Positions 32,976 to 46,814 of a stretch of 64,000 bases of DNA are shown here, one piece after another (positions within the stretch are counted from its first letter, which is position 1; each line of letters starts with the position of its first letter). The stretch covers positions 4,278,001-4,342,000 of the forward strand of contig OZ316894.1 of the NCBI GenBank assembly GCA_973895155.1. Reading direction: 5' to 3'. The notes below the pieces were generated by a model. It had not been told where the DNA came from, did not search any database, and was given only the letters and a program-made list of their open reading frames with translations. This DNA comes from Marsupella aquatica (taxonomy: Eukaryota; Marchantiophyta). Position numbers and translations under genes: made by a program.

Positions 32976-33223
32976 GATAAGTGTACATGACTCAGATCCT
33001 TTTGGGGAATTATCTAGGATTCACAGGGAATTCCTTGATACCATAAAGTGTTGGAGATACCACGTGAGTATAAATTTGGCAGATTGAGCACCACTTAGTG
33101 ATAAGTGTTCATGACTCAGATGCCTTTGCATAATTATCTAGGATTCACAGGGTATTCCTTGATACCATAATGTGTTGGAGATACCACGTAAGTATAAACT
33201 TGGCAGATTGAGCACCATAAAGT
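32976..33223. repeat. 124-bp tandem duplication
   Basis: Copies run about 32976-33099 and 33100-33223. Both contain CATGACTCAGAT, TTATCTAGGATTCACAGGG, TTCCTTGATACCATAA, GGAGATACCACGT and GGCAGATTGAGCACCA, with few mismatches. Confidence 0.88.
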
Positions 33224-34371
33224 GAATAAACAACTATAGGGACTCAAAAACTCCCTAAGCACATTGTGAATGCTATAATATTCCTGGATCACACAGAGAA
33301 TCTGTGAAAACAAGGTTAATTATAAAATGACAACATTGTGTCCAATGCTTTGTAACAAGAAGTGTGCTACAGGTGCTACGTCCCAACTATACAACTTCTG
33401 GAGTATCAACCGCACTTTGGATTGAGGTCCCCCTTGACTGAGGAGCTTCCTGCCTGGTCTACTTCACCCTCCACTGCCTCAGGTTGCATTTCCCTCCCTA
33501 AGTGCACCCCTAACTTGAATAAGAATGGACATGCATTTATGAATTTCATGGTTTTGTGCTTTTATCAATAAGTCCATATAGACACTTATCAAGGGTAAGT
33601 GTTTATAAAGATTTCAAGGAAGTGTTTATAAAGTTTTAGTTAAGCAAAACGATTCTAGCCCTGTGTGCATAGAAAATAAGCCTGAAAATTGCTTAACCCC
33701 TCTTAAAAAAGGGAAAAACAAGATGCCCTGCACTAATCAAGGATAACGGTTATGGAGTGTGCTTAGACAGAACCTACCCTAAGGAGACCCAATGGTCAGA
33801 GTATAATCCAGGAAAAATGGATAAAGTGTATTCCTACCATAGAAAAACGATGAAAATGACGACTGCTGCCCAACCTCTACAAAAGGCCAAAAAAGGCTCC
33901 CGTCCGTGTTTTTTTCTCTCACGTGCAGTCGTGGCAGCGGCAGCAGCTGCCGCCAGTTTGGTAGTCGTTAGTAAAGCGCTGACACAGCGCTACTGTGGTA
34001 TTTTGGCGTTCAGTAGGCTTGACTTCCCTCGCCGCCAAAGATTTAGTGGTAGTTGAAGCGCTGCTATTTAGCTAGGAGGACGGTTGTCCGTCTCGGGTGT
34101 GACTACGTTAGCACACCAAACTGCGTGCCCGGATTTAACTCGGCAGAATAAGCGTCGCAACCGACACCAAAACAGAGGCCAGATTTAGCGGTTCCTCACC
34201 AAACACTAAGGTCGTGGCCTCCGATAAAAGGGACGTCCACCAATAGTCAGAGGGTCAAAAGCATGTCTACAGTGGAGGGCTCACAACCACCACTAAAATG
34301 GGGGAGCGAGTAGAGGCATTTCCAAACAAACGCCTGACCTCCTTCTTCATATTGAATCTTAAACCACTATA
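33224..34371. other. Gene-free stretch with a short perfect hairpin
   Basis: No gene recognised. AGCGCTG-ACA-CAGCGCT at 33975-33991 is a perfect 7-bp inverted repeat with a 3-base loop, next to a GC-rich GGCAGCGGCAGCAGCTGCC stretch near 33934. Confidence 0.45.
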
Positions 34372-34540
34372 AAAAGGGGCCACCCCCTAAAGCGTTCATT
34401 TGCCCACAAGTGAACATGGGACCTACCAGTGGAGACTCTCTTATAAATTGGTGCAAAAGGGCCAGGCCCTATAGTGTTCATTTTCCCAATAGGTGAGCAT
34501 GGGACCTACCAGTGGAGGCTCTCTTATATAACGCCAAACC
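34372..34540. repeat. 83-bp tandem duplication
   Basis: CATGGGACCTACCAGTGG followed by AG(A/G)CTCTCTTATA occurs at 34415 and 34498, preceded in both by GTTCATTT..CCCA. Confidence 0.8.
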
Positions 34541-36139
34541 AGCGGTCCAAAGGCAAAGCAACCCAACAAAGCACTCAAAAATGAAAGAATAATTTCCACC
34601 AAAATTCATAGATGAGGGGAAAAAACTCGGAGAAGACCGAAGAGGCCAAACAAGCCAATGGGAGACTCTCCCATTGACATCTTAGGACACTAGCAACCTA
34701 AAAATGTATGATGTGATTTCTTTAAAAGTAGGATTATTTGTAGATGCGGGTTTCGAGGAACATAGATCTGGGTGAGATCTATGTTTGGAGTAGTAAATTG
34801 CCCCTGTGGAGAACTAATAAGATGCCCCTATACCCTGTTCCTTGGTATACCAGATTGTTCTACATGTGAAATGAATACTACGGGTTACCTGGAGTACTTT
34901 ATTCAGAACTTGTGGTTTAATGGGGGACTCAATGGGGTTTTCTTGAGAGTTCGCTAGAGGCTCTCAATTTGAAAAATAACAATTGTTGCACTGACCAGAA
35001 GTTGTTTGAACGGCATAGGTATAGGAAACGGACATGGGAAATGTGGGCTACTTTAGTTGTTCTTCTGGGTAGTAGGGGACTCTTGCTTGTGGGGCCTCCT
35101 TTGGTCTACTTGGGTCTCTCACTCTTTCGTTTGCGCCCCCCCCCCCCCCCCACCCTTTATTGGGTCTTTAGCCTTTGGGACCTTGTTTCCCTGCTTGGTG
35201 TTTTTGTTCTTTGGCAGTTTTGAAATGAAAATTTTGAATTTTTTAAGAATGGTCATTTCACATTGGTCGCCTTCAAAACCACAACCTGCAGAGTAACATA
35301 ACACTCTACTGTTGATTACAGAAGCAGTCGACTCTCATAAGTCTGCAGATGGCAGTTCTGGGGTTACTACAGATCTCCAAAACCAAGCATGGCTTAAACC
35401 CTCAAGTCTCCCTGTTGCAACATGGCGACAAATACCAGTGAGATGACAGATCACTATCTACTATGGGTTGAAGCAGGCAAATGAAATTCATACTTGCATA
35501 CATTATCACTTTGACTGACGGAAGGGTTCATTTTTTATAGTTACACAAAATGTGAGCACCTATAAAAGAAACTTTGAACTAAGGATTCCTGAACCTTATA
35601 TAGATTCTAAGTAAACAATAAAATATCAACGTGATCCCTGTTAGTTTCAGTGGTCTATCCAAGCATGTTGTTAAGTGGTGTAGGTAAGTGAGCAAAGTGA
35701 AGCAGTTGTGATAGGACCTTTAAATATGTATTGAGGTTAGAGTAGCAAGAAATAATTGGGGCCCATTATTTACAGAACCCCCCGGAAGCTCCTTCCATAA
35801 TTTTTGGTACGGTGTGCAACCACATCATCATATTTTGTCACAAATAGGAACAATGATGTTGTCAACAAAGATCAAACACAAAGATTTGTGTTTCGTTCAA
35901 GGCAAGGAAAACAATTAGATCCAGTAATTGTAAAACTATCAAAAATTTGAAAAGTAAAATTTAAAACAACAAACAACAAGGTAAAACAAAACAACAGATT
36001 GTATGTCAGTCTTGTTCGTGCTATATCAGTATTTATATCATTACATCTGTTTTTGTTTTTGCAAGGTTTTGAAAGTTAATGTCAACCAATAGAAATAAAA
36101 ATGGCTAGAACCCTGGAGCTCCATATTACCGTAAAACAA
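34541..36139. other. Gene-free stretch with a 16-C homopolymer
   Basis: No gene recognised. A run of 16 C lies at 35136-35151. The remainder is AT-rich. Confidence 0.45.
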
Positions 36140-36760
36140 AAGAATCTATCTCCTTAGTACTTCATTATATTCTAATTTCAAGGTGTCCTTAGTACTTGGC
36201 AAATTTTGTCAATGTGAGGGTCCTTGGAAAGCTAAAACTTTCAGAAACTCATAATCTCTTTAGTAATTGACAAAATATTCCAATGTCACTTTCATTGGAA
36301 TGTTAGAACAATTTGAAAACTCATGATCTCCTTAGTACTTTATAAAATGTGACATGAGATTTGTCAATATCATGCCCATTGGAAAGCTAGAGAAATTCAG
36401 AAACTCATAATCTTCTTTGTACTTGACAAAACTTGTCAGTGTTAAGTTCATTGGAAAATTAGAGAAATTTGCAAACTCATAATCTCCATCCTTCTAGACA
36501 AAAATTTGCCAGGGCTAGGGTCACTGGAAAATCAGAGAAATTTGTAAACTCATAATCTCCATTGTACTTGACAAAAATTTGCTAATGTTAAAGTTCAAGG
36601 AAAGTTCAAGGAATCCAGATCTCATGATCATATAGTACCTGATTGAAATCTCTCAATATCACACACATTGGAAAGCCAGAGAACTTTAGAAAGTCATAAT
36701 TGACAAAATCTTACATGAAACATGCCAATGTGAGGCTCATTGGAATGGGCTTCATTTTTC
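36140..36760. repeat. Degenerate ~70 bp tandem array (ACTCATAATCTCC unit)
   Basis: About eight units. Each combines AAACTCATAATCTCC, TTAGTACTTGACAAAA, TTTGTCAATGT and TTCATTGGAAAGCTAGAG with variable spacing. Clear units begin near 36180, 36245, 36325, 36405, 36475, 36545, 36630 and 36700. Confidence 0.82.
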
Positions 36761-36790
36761 AGGTTGCTCTATGATTGTACATGCTCTGTT

Positions 36791-36905
36791 CACACGATCA
36801 TAGATTGTCACCTAGGACTCACACAATAATGCACATAACTTTGATCACACGATCATAGATTGTCACCTAGGACTCACACAATAATGCACATAACTTTGAT
36901 CACAC
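36791..36905. repeat. Perfect 55-bp tandem duplication
   Basis: 36791-36845 and 36846-36900 are identical by eye and the start of a third copy follows (CACAC). The lack of mismatches indicates a recent duplication. Confidence 0.92.
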
Positions 36906-39900
36906 TTATTTCCAGGAATATCCCTGTCTTATTGAATTTAAGAACTGCTAAAGGAAGAGGAGAACGGGGTCCACAAACTAATTGTGAATAGTCAGGGTAG
37001 GACCATGACTTAGCAGGGTATAAAATAAATTTTGCGGGGAAGGAGGGTGAAGACAACTTGCAAATGTTAGATATTTTGTTCAGTCATTTTCCTGAAGTCA
37101 GTAGGAATTTAGATCAAATTAGTTTGATCTTACATAAATTTAGGTTTTTTCAATAAAGACGACAGTGTGACAAGGGTATTCAAAGGCCACTGGAGCAAAC
37201 CCAGCAAGGCACATAGAAACAACCAACTTTGTACAGCACTTAATAAGAAGTGTTGAAGAATATTTCATTATTGTACATTTTCATGTTAGATCATAGCAGA
37301 TTTTATGTTATGGTTTTGTGCAAGACAGGTCTCTGATCAGAGAGCATTTGGTCACAAAAGAATGAACAAATCTAACAGCTAACCCCTTGCCATGGTAAGT
37401 TTATTTTTTCTCACCAAGAAAGTTTCTGAAAAAAGACGTGGTCAATACACGTTTTCCACTCAATCAAGCCACTTCAAGAAAGTAGAGAATACATAATGAT
37501 TGGGGGGGTTTCATGATTGCTCACTTTTTTTTGCTATTACATTTCATTGTATCATTTAATTAAAGTGATAGACAGGGTTTGCTAGACAGTCAAAGTTGCA
37601 TGAGTGAAGCGTGTATAAGTGCAGGCCGGCCAAGTACTCCCCTAATATTATTGCAGTTTCCTTTGTAAAATCCCCAGAAAATGCAGTTAGCATAAGATAG
37701 CCGGTCACTGTGAATTTTGGATGTACAGTGAAGCAATGTGTGTCACAGTCTATGGGAATGGGAATATCAAACCCTCAGTCCATCCAAACTTAACTTTCTG
37801 AAGTGAAAGAGTGAGAAAAAAAACTTTTTAAATTGAAAAGGAGGAAAACATGATTTTTATAATAAGTGAATAGTAAACAACTGAAAGGGCAATGCATGTA
37901 AACCTTCACTAAATGCCTTTTTTAGCTGAAAGAATGATTTGTATAAAAGTTATTTTCATAACACAACTCATAACACAAGTATAGCAATCTACAACGATAA
38001 AAAATGTTCTCTTGCATTGAAGCTTTGGGTAAACCTCCTTAACCCTGGACAAGTCATATTTTATTTGAAAAAAAAAGACTCTCAAAAAGACTCATCAAAT
38101 GAAGCTGGAGTGAACAAATAGGTTTATTGATCACACAACTTTTCATGACATATCTTGAGTCAAGGGCCTCCATAAATTTGTAATTTTGCTGTCGTTGTCC
38201 AATTTTTCTCTACCTAAGACAGCCCCCAAGGGCAATATGCATGAATTGTGGGAGTAGGTATTATTTCAATATTAGACTCAAAATAAGAAATGACACAAAC
38301 ACCCAGAAAATAGATTCATGACGAGTGAAGATTGAGGAAGAAAATAAACCAAATGGGCTTTAGGCCAACACAGAATATTTGACTCTTAACTCATTTCAAC
38401 TGCATGAATTCAAATGGCAGTATTGCATGCACACCATTTTATATTGGGGCTCTATCTTGATTGCCTTGTACTTGGGTGACATATGACTTGTATATTTTGC
38501 TCTACATGCAGGACAACATATGATATGCATTTTGAGCCTGTGATGATGGCGATGGATAGTCACAAGAATGTGAAAGGAGAGGAGAGGTGGAGAGCCAGAC
38601 ATTTATTGCATTATACAGACAGGACTAGGATGTCACACAGTGTAACCCTCGAACATATATGAGTATGACACCAGCTTTTAGTGTTGGCTTCACTTCTTTC
38701 ATTTTTATTTTGAAGGGGAAATGTGTGAAACCCTACAAAAAGGGAACACTCAGTCACAATAGTTGAACCTAAGACTTATCAGTTTCCACACAAAATGCCT
38801 CTCTGCACTACTTCTTTCATTCTTAAAAGGCCCAAACGAACATCTGTGCATTGCACAATGTCTTGTCGTTGTGCCCATGTTATTGCTCATGTAGTGTTAT
38901 TGTTGCATGAATTATAGTTTGGCTATGTTATTGTTGTGGTAGGGGCGATGTTGTTATTGCTCCCATTTTGTCATTGAATTATTTTCTTCCAGTCAAAGTT
39001 ATATTCTCATTAGGTTTCCAGAAGCACACTTCAGTTAAACGACCATGCAGAAGATGGCGATGGGGGTGGAGTAGTGCTGGGAGAAGTGCACCTCATTTGA
39101 AATTAGGGCCGCCTGCAAAGAGAGTCAGTGGAGTCGGGGCCAATTGTATCTGAAGTTCAGGCTGAGAGTTTTTTCCGGAGCAAGAATGCGAGGCTTGTCA
39201 AAGCAGATAGCTGTTCATTCCACTTATCGAGTGTCTGTAGATCTAGATATCACCAATTGGGGAGTATTTGGTTTGTGTTGACTCTGTTTGATCTCGATTC
39301 TGCGAATGGCGTTTTTGGTTTATTCGATCCTTAGCATGAAAATCAGGGATGTCTTGCAACATGCATTCGATCAATAAGATTTAAACATATGATTCTACAG
39401 CCACTCCAACCACTAAGCTTTCATGCACTTTTTAATGCGAAGTGAACTAAACGCCCCACCGATTCAAGTGTCATCCCAGCTTCCCTCAAACAACTCCCGA
39501 ATTTCCGAATGGGTAGCTTTCATAAATCCCAAATATGGATGTTTCTGTAAATTTCCATTTGTTGCCTCTGCTTAGATCAAGGCCACTCCAGCTAATTCCG
39601 AATCGCTGGCTGTGATGAGGGACTAGAGATTCTCCAGTGACATATAACTAGTGACCTCCGTGCTCATCTTACCTCCTGCCGCTTCCAGATTGCTAGCCAT
39701 GCCTACATTGTCCCTTCCTACATCGGCATGTTCCCCAACGTGAATTTGGATCACGTTGAATCATTTTGTGGCATGACGGTATGATTGTACTATTGGCCTT
39801 CGCAGCCTTTTGTTGACCTCGGGTTAAATCGTATCTTTCCATGTAGAGTTGCTCTTTAACATCTCATGCGTTCCACTGAAGAACGGTGAATATTACCTTA

Positions 39901-41268
39901 CGTAAAGAATCCCCAACCACAATCAAAAGGGAGATCGACAATAGAGGTTATCTGGTGTTTTCGCTTTGCCTTTCTGAATCTCTTGAAGCCCAAATATATG
40001 TAGTATTAATTTGCTCTATGTGTCCCGTGCCCCTATTGCAGACCTTGGGACTTCAAAATCAATCCTTTTTCCTTTATCACTTTGTGAATGCTCGCCCGTA
40101 ACCCACTTGGGCTTGTGGAATTCAAGTACCGTTTCTTCATTCGGTATCACGTCATTGGATTTGGCAAGAACTGTAATTTAGACTGAAATTTTGGATTTCG
40201 TGTGCTTAAACCCAACAAGTCACGAGTTCGAGTCTTTCGATCCTAGCGGAAGAACGAATGGTTTCTCTCGTGCCAGTGCCAAACATGAGAACGTCATGTA
40301 TTTGTTGGCAATGAGAAATTTCTTCCACCAGGTAGATAAACTTGTTCTAGCTCTAAAGTAGTTAAACACCGAGATATAATGTTTTGGTCAACTTGGATAT
40401 GTTGAGAATGGATCAAGAATCGACTTCGACTCAAACCAGGTTACAGTTATGAGAATTACATCAAAACTCAATCCCAGCACTAGTAAGTTATCCAAAAAGG
40501 ATGACAGTACAGGTGTCTAGCTCCTTGTATGGACAGCTGAGGACCCCGTCGAACTAGCATGCATGCACCCAGTAATCCCAACGAGAGCACACCATATGCA
40601 ACCGACACCTTCATTAAAAAGGACACTATTTACATTCAATCTTCTTACTGAAGATCACTAATTTACAGTAGCACAATATACCACAGTGATGATATTTGTC
40701 AGATCACCAGTGCATTTGTTATGCTGTTCCGAACTGTTAGTTGAAAATACAGTGATGGACTCATTACTTCGTTAGTCAGCCCGATATTCCTTCGAGATGA
40801 CTCTTTAGCAAACCAAATTTCTCTACAGCAGCTGTCGAGCAGCAGTGGTCGCCTGAACAATCCTGATACCGAACATACAATGTTCCGGATCTATCCCCAT
40901 CCTGAACAATCAACATTACTTGTCCACCGGAGTATTACCTGATTGATGGAAACTTCGTAATCAATGCTAAACGAACAACTCAAACATTTAATTCATCGGC
41001 CACAATGGATGGAATCAACTGAAACCAAAAAGCGATCGTTGAATTATGGAACTGTAAAGAATGCTCGAATTGCTCAACAAGCGGAACACTGGGACGAAAG
41101 GATCTTGATCAAGAAGTTCGGGCTTAAATCCAATCAGTGCACAATACTGGGAGTGCACCCCTGCACTGGTTTTCTACACTGGCGTCCATGGTAAACCTTT
41201 TCTCGGGAGCTGTGTCCGTTGCCCTGTTGGTGGCTGTGACGATCCAACTTTGCCGGTACTCAATTGTG
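36906..41268. other. Gene-poor stretch
   Basis: No gene recognised. Around 39630-39775 (plus) a segment reads LRAHLTSCRFQIASHAY and onward to a stop; it looks protein-like but matches nothing I recognise, and may be a gene relic. The rest is AT-rich without clear repeats. Confidence 0.4.
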
Positions 41269-41867
41269 TTTCAAGAAATGAAGGTAGCGCTGCTGAAGAA
41301 TGTACTTGGCCATCAAAATGCTCCGACTCTGTATTCTCTTCGGACTATCGGTTTTTTTGGGACCACTGTAGGGGTACCAAAGGAGGATAAGCGGGAGAGC
41401 TGGCAGGCAGTAAATTCAGACACAGTAAATTCACAAAGAATTGACAGTAACGTTTGAAAACTCTCACCTCCCGTCAGGAGGACAAAAGAGTTTGATCTCA
41501 AGACTAGGAGTCAAATTAAGCCGAAAACCCAGTTGGAACACTCAGGGGATAGTAAACTTTTGAAACATTAGTTTTTTGTAAATAATGAAAGTTAAGTCCC
41601 GGTCACTCTAATTATCCCTAATGTTGGGCGGGAGTGCACCCTAAGACGTTCTATCTTCTGCATCAGTACATATTTCCAGTACTGCACTGGAATTGGTCTT
41701 CTTTCAATATACAATAATATACACTAGAATCAGCGAATCTCCTTAAAAAATGGCCTCACTCACAATACGCCGGTCCATGTTCTCCTGGGTAGTAGGCAGC
41801 TCGCATCATTACCAAAAGTTCCCACAAGAGCAAATGCCACCCTTGAAATGATGAAAACGGCTTGCAT
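41269..41867. repeat. Dispersed repeat, copy 1
   Basis: Diverged direct copy of 49936-50824. Shared landmarks in order: TTTCAAGAAATGAAGGT, CATCAAAATGCTC, GGGGTACCAAAGGAG, ATTGACAGTAA, AAACCCAGTTG, TTCTATCTTCTGCAT, then CCGGTCCATGTTCTCCTG, AGCTCGCATCATTACCAA and GAAAACGGCTTGCAT. On the minus strand the last part reads QAVF..NVAF.L...L.MMRAAYY in the other copy, suggesting an old coding sequence. Confidence 0.8.
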
Positions 41868-42119
41868 CTCCCACAATGATTTCTCTTTGCGTTAATTTTG
41901 CTAGGAATTTGGTAGCACTGTGAGAATCACCACAAAGCCGTAGATTTTTTAAGATGCGGATGGGAGTCCGGGGAGAGCTGTTTTATAAGACCAAATCCGA
42001 TAGCTAGTTTTTCGCTATGTTGCCATAAGCGAGCTATTTTCTCTTCTTCCTTTATATAATGTAATACGAAGGTGGTGCACATACCCTGCCTCCTTCATCG
42101 CACTTGACAATCGAGTTAG

Positions 42120-43560
42120 TTGTGCACGGATTTCAATAATCTAAGGATTTTCTTAATCATCTGAGATAAATGAATGCATCTCGCTGCTGAATCCAGGTGC
42201 AGCCAGGCTCTTTCTTTACACCACGTTCTGACTTCATTTGTTGAATTTTCGCTCTGCTGTCCCACTTGCCAGCAGCAGCTTAAATGTTTGAAAAGGTAAC
42301 ATAGCCTGATGCATCTCTCTGTCATGATTCAGGAGCTTGTTTTGCAATGCGGTCTGCCATTTCTAAATTTCCATGAATTCTACAGGCACCTAGCAAAGAT
42401 GACCATACTGAAGGACTGGCTCACACGACATAGTCTTGATCATATCTTCTGCCTCTTCCAGACGACCTGAACGGCCAAGAAGGTCAACCATGTAGGCAAA
42501 GTGCTCTACTGTTGCTGGAATACCATGTACAGACTGCATAGCTTGAAAGCATTCCAATCGTTTCTCCACTAGACCTGCACTGAGAGGAGACAAACAAAAG
42601 TGACCATATCCATCTCCGCGCCTTCATAGTGCATTTGTTCAAAAAGCTCGAAAGCTTTCTATGCACACCCATGCATGGCATATCCTCCAAGCATGGCACT
42701 CCAGGAGATCACATCTTGTCAAATACCCCCCTTGCCTCATCTATACTACCACACTTGGCATATATGTCAACAAGACTACTTGGAATAGAGATATCAGACT
42801 CAAAACCATGGAGCCTGGTCTGATTGAGCACACTCCTGCCTTCTTCAAAAAGCTGCTACACTAGCGCAAGTATTGAGGGCCCCAAGAAAAGTCATCAAAT
42901 TGGGTTCAACTGGTTCTGTTTGCATCTTCCTGCACAATTTTCAAGGCTTTATGCCCTTGTTCACATTTCACAAATCTCAGAATCATGGCATTCCAAGCAC
43001 GGGCGTCGAGTACTGGCATTTTGTTAACGCACTCCGGGCATCCTCTAGGGTCCCACATTTGGTGTGCATATCAACCAGGCTACTCCCCACAAAGGAATCA
43101 AACTCACAACCTCTTTCAATGATCTGTGCATGTATCCGCCTGTCTTCTTTTAGAGCCAGAGCCCCAACACTAGCACATGTATTGAGCAACCCCACAAACG
43201 TCAAAAGGATTCGTTCAATTTTTTCCCTCTGTGTAAGCCAAGAAAGTTGCAGGGCCCTCATCCCTTGCCCACATTTCACAAGACCCACACTCATGCCAGT
43301 CCAAGAGACCACATTGCGGACAGGCATCTTGCTGATGATCTGTGCATGGAGCTGTCTGCCTTACACCAGAGATGCTTAACTGGCGCATGCATTGAGCAAA
43401 GGAACAAATTATCTGGGTCAATGCCCCCTTCTTTTCATTTTTGGAAAAACTTCCGGTGTCCTTTTGTATTCCTCACCTTTCACACATTTTGAAAGCTTAG
43501 TATTCCAAGAAAAAGGATTCCGTTGAACAGGTCCTGGTGTCCTGCCTCCACCCATGGGGA
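42120..43560 (-). pseudogene. Pentatricopeptide repeat protein, PLS/E class, decayed
   Basis: The minus strand shows successive PPR fragments in changing frames: NVVSWTGMSVGLVKCGQG, LNTCASVGALALKEDRR, SLVDMHTKCGTLEDARSAL, then ECFQAMQSVHGIPAT and AYMVDLLGRSGRLEEAEDM near 42430-42560. Downstream, the E/E+ region is still visible near 42170-42290 (SERGVKKEPGCTW). Intact family members are intronless RNA-editing or RNA-processing factors in plastids or mitochondria. Here at least four frame changes and several stops prevent a product. No DYW domain was found. Confidence 0.85.
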
Positions 43561-43856
43561 ATTCGATCTATGAGTGAGCCAGAGTGCAGCTTCTGTCTTC
43601 GTGTGCGTGAAATCCGGACAACTTCTGTTGATCTTCTCAGACCTGTGATCCCAGTATCCCACCACTGCGAAGGGTCTGAAAGGGTTCTCAACAAGTCCTT
43701 TCTCACCAACTTCTTTTGTCCATATTGTGGAGTTTGATTTTGGGAAGCCCGCCTGTCCCCTCGAGAGCATCGATAATGTCCGAGGCAACCTACCGGTAGC
43801 CGTGTCAATGTCAGGAGCGAAGGCTCACCTCGCCTCAATCATCAGTACATGGCCGG

Positions 43857-43890
43857 CTTCCCTTCCCTTCCCTTCCCTTCCCTTCCCTTC
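43857..43890. repeat. (CCCTT)n microsatellite
   Basis: About seven uninterrupted CCCTT units. Confidence 0.95.
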
Positions 43891-45754
43891 GCTAAATGTA
43901 CCTCTCCTGAAGAATGCAGCAGAATCGCAGAGAGCCGCAGCAGCAGCGCTATTGTTGTGGTGATTAATTCCACTACATCATCAACAGTACTGGAATTGGG
44001 CCAACGCATGCGCATGACAATCACCAGAATCTCTCTTTCGCTCGTCAAGTCCAACCAAAGACCAAATGACTTCTCGGGTTTCTTCCCCGAATCCAGTCCG
44101 GATGAATCCAAAAGAGCCCCCCCGGAATGAACGGCAACCAATCCGGACCACCACTCTGAATGCGAACCTTCAATGGCTGTTCTGTTCCGGTTACTGGGAG
44201 CACTGCTCTCAGCAGCAGCAGCAGCAGCAGCCTCATCCACTCCTGCCGGATGATTTTTCCGAATGGCTCCGCTTGCTGCTGCTGCTCCATGGTGACCACT
44301 AAACTGCTAACTAATAATTTACTCTTCGCTGATGAGAGCCCACCACTGAATTTCCACAATCTCCTTCACGTTACTGCCATCAGACTCCTCCGCTCTTGCT
44401 GTTTGTAGCTGCTCCATAATCGAATCCTCTGATGTCCCTTCCTCTCTTCTTGCCAACAGACTCCTGGCAGCCGATTAAACCTGCAGTTCGAATCCACTAC
44501 CACAAAGATTGCCTCATCTTTCACCAGATTCTCGGAACCTCTCACGATTGTCTTCATTCCACTCCTCTGATTCTCTTCTTGTCCAACAGCCTCCTCATCA
44601 CAGCCAATCACTCCTCCAGCTCAAATCCACTACCACACAAACTCCCTCATCTTTCAACAAAGTCACAGATTTTGCCATTTTGGTTGGGTCATCCTTGCTG
44701 CCACCTTATTGCTGCCAAAATGTTGTTTTGAAGGGAATGTCAACGGAGGAAAGTGTTGCTTAGATTTTCTCCTGGTTAAAGCACTGATAAACCCTCAATG
44801 GAATTTAAAAGTCTGCTTTGAAAAGTGTTGCTTACATATTGGTGCAGAAGTCGTTGACTTGAAAGATTGTGCACAAAGACTATAGTGCAAAGAGAAGTAT
44901 TAGAAGTATTGTCTTTGCACTATTGTTGAAGGTGGTCCAAATGATAGATTGTGCACGAAGAGAATAGTTCAGAAATAAGTTTACTCTACAATATGACAGA
45001 ATTCACTTCTCAACGTTCCTCCAAAATCTAGATTATCACAAAGAGAGTTGAGTATTTTGTTAAACCACCACAAGCCATACAAAAACCTAGTGACACCAGG
45101 TTTCACCATAAATAGTATACTTTTCTGAATTTGTGGAGCAATATAGAATGGGAGAAGAGAAGAATGATTGTTTAGCCCTATGGAATGGGAGAAGAGAAGA
45201 ATGAGAGGAAAGTTTAGGGTTAAGGGTTTAGGACACTTCCCCCTTTTTATGGCTAGCGGTGGTTGAAGAGCATCTCTCAATCAAGCACCAAAATTAGTTT
45301 TAGTTTGTTTTAAACAACATTCGTGATATGATTATCCGGGGGACTATGATCCCACTTGAGCATTTATCTGTGGGTTCTTTGCTAAGGACGACTTACAGAA
45401 ACGTCTCCAAAGTACCATCTCACAGTTCATTTAGTATTGTAACGAATCAGAGTTGTAAGGAACATGCAAGAAAATTTTGGATCCCAGGTTATTAGCCTGA
45501 TCAATAATTACCTGTCACCCATATCAATGAAACTCAGCTGCCTTGCCAAACTCAAACATCCTAACTTTTTGCGGATGTGTTTATTGTCTCTTGGTGGCCT
45601 CACTGACTTGAAAAATTTCCACTTGGCTGAATATGCAGAGCCACTTATTTTCTCCTCACCTACCTGGAAAATTTTACTCGCCTGACCTCACTTTGCATCC
45701 AACTGACCTCACTTTGCATCCAACTGCATTGCTGAGTGAAAACTGCTGTATGGT
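43891..45754. other. Gene-free stretch with a CAG microsatellite
   Basis: (CAG)7 at 44210-44230, in a Ser/Ala-rich low-complexity stretch. No coding region is supported. Confidence 0.45.
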
Positions 45755-46389
45755 GAATCCACCTTTCATATTTTGTCTTATTCAGAGTTTTGGTGTCATA
45801 GATTTTTATTTCAATGTGCCTTATCAAGGGGCAGCCTGTGTATAATATACATTTTTATTTAATTTATGGACCCCTTTAAATTTTAGGATTCTAGAGTATT
45901 TTGAACTTATTTTGGCAGCCCCCTTATAAATTTTGATGTTTGTGATTTACGAAAGGCTCCACCACTTGAACAAAGTATTATCATGAGTGAGAAAAATGGT
46001 TCTGATTGTGTCTTAAGTTCCCCTGATGTCTTTCTTTCCTAAGTTTATGGTTTTTATTGAAATGAGTGTGAATCCACCTTTCATATTTTGTCTTATTCAG
46101 AGTTTTGGTGTCATATATTTTTATTTCAATGTGCCTTATCAAGGGGCAGCCTGTGTATAATATACATTTTAATTTAATTTATGGACCCCTTTAATTTTAG
46201 GATTCTAGAGTATTTTGAACTTATTTTGGCAGCCCCCTTATAAATTTTGATGTTTGTGATTTATGAAAGGCTCCACCACTTAAACAAAGCATTCTCATGA
46301 GTGAGAGAAATGGTTCTGATTGTGTCTTAAGTTCCCCTTATGTTTTTCTTTCCTAAGTTTAAATATGGTTTTTATTGAAATGAGTGTCA
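45755..46389. repeat. 315-bp tandem duplication
   Basis: Copy 1 45755-46069, copy 2 46070 to about 46389. Both run from GAATCCACCTTTCATATTTT to TTTTTATTGAAATGAGTGT with few substitutions and a 1-bp and a ~4-bp indel. Confidence 0.93.
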
Positions 46390-46814
46390 TTCATGAGGAC
46401 ATTGAATTAAAGTGCAGATATTGTAGCATCCTTGATTGTACTTTTCATTGGTCACTGTGCATCAATCCTTCTAGTTATGTTCTCATATGTTATTTACTTT
46501 CAAATCACTACAAGATAAAAACTCAAGCATGTTCCAGGATGAGCATGCTATATGAAAATTGACAGAGGAAAATCCACTTAGGTAGACAGTCACATTTTCT
46601 ACTCAGCAGCCCAGTTGAGTCATCTTGGCGGCCTGGCTGAGTAGGAAGATTCCACACACAAAAAACTGATAAGAATGTCTGGTACTTGTGGTGACTGATA
46701 ACTGAGGGTGTTGTTGCACTGTCAAAAGTGAGTATGGATGGCCCAACATTTTGAAAGCTTCACAAGAAATTTCTGTGTGATCTATTTAGTTGGTGCCCAT
46801 TATATGAATACTAG
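46390..46814. other. Gene-free stretch
   Basis: Nothing recognised. Confidence 0.4.

Noticed and set aside
34969-35296. Plus-strand open frames around the C16 run
   Set aside because: The frames include a homopolymer-derived proline run and match no family.
43480-43838. Minus-strand open frames of about 100 codons next to the PPR relic
   Set aside because: Two overlapping frames of similar length, no recognised domain, and position beside a decayed gene argue against a product.
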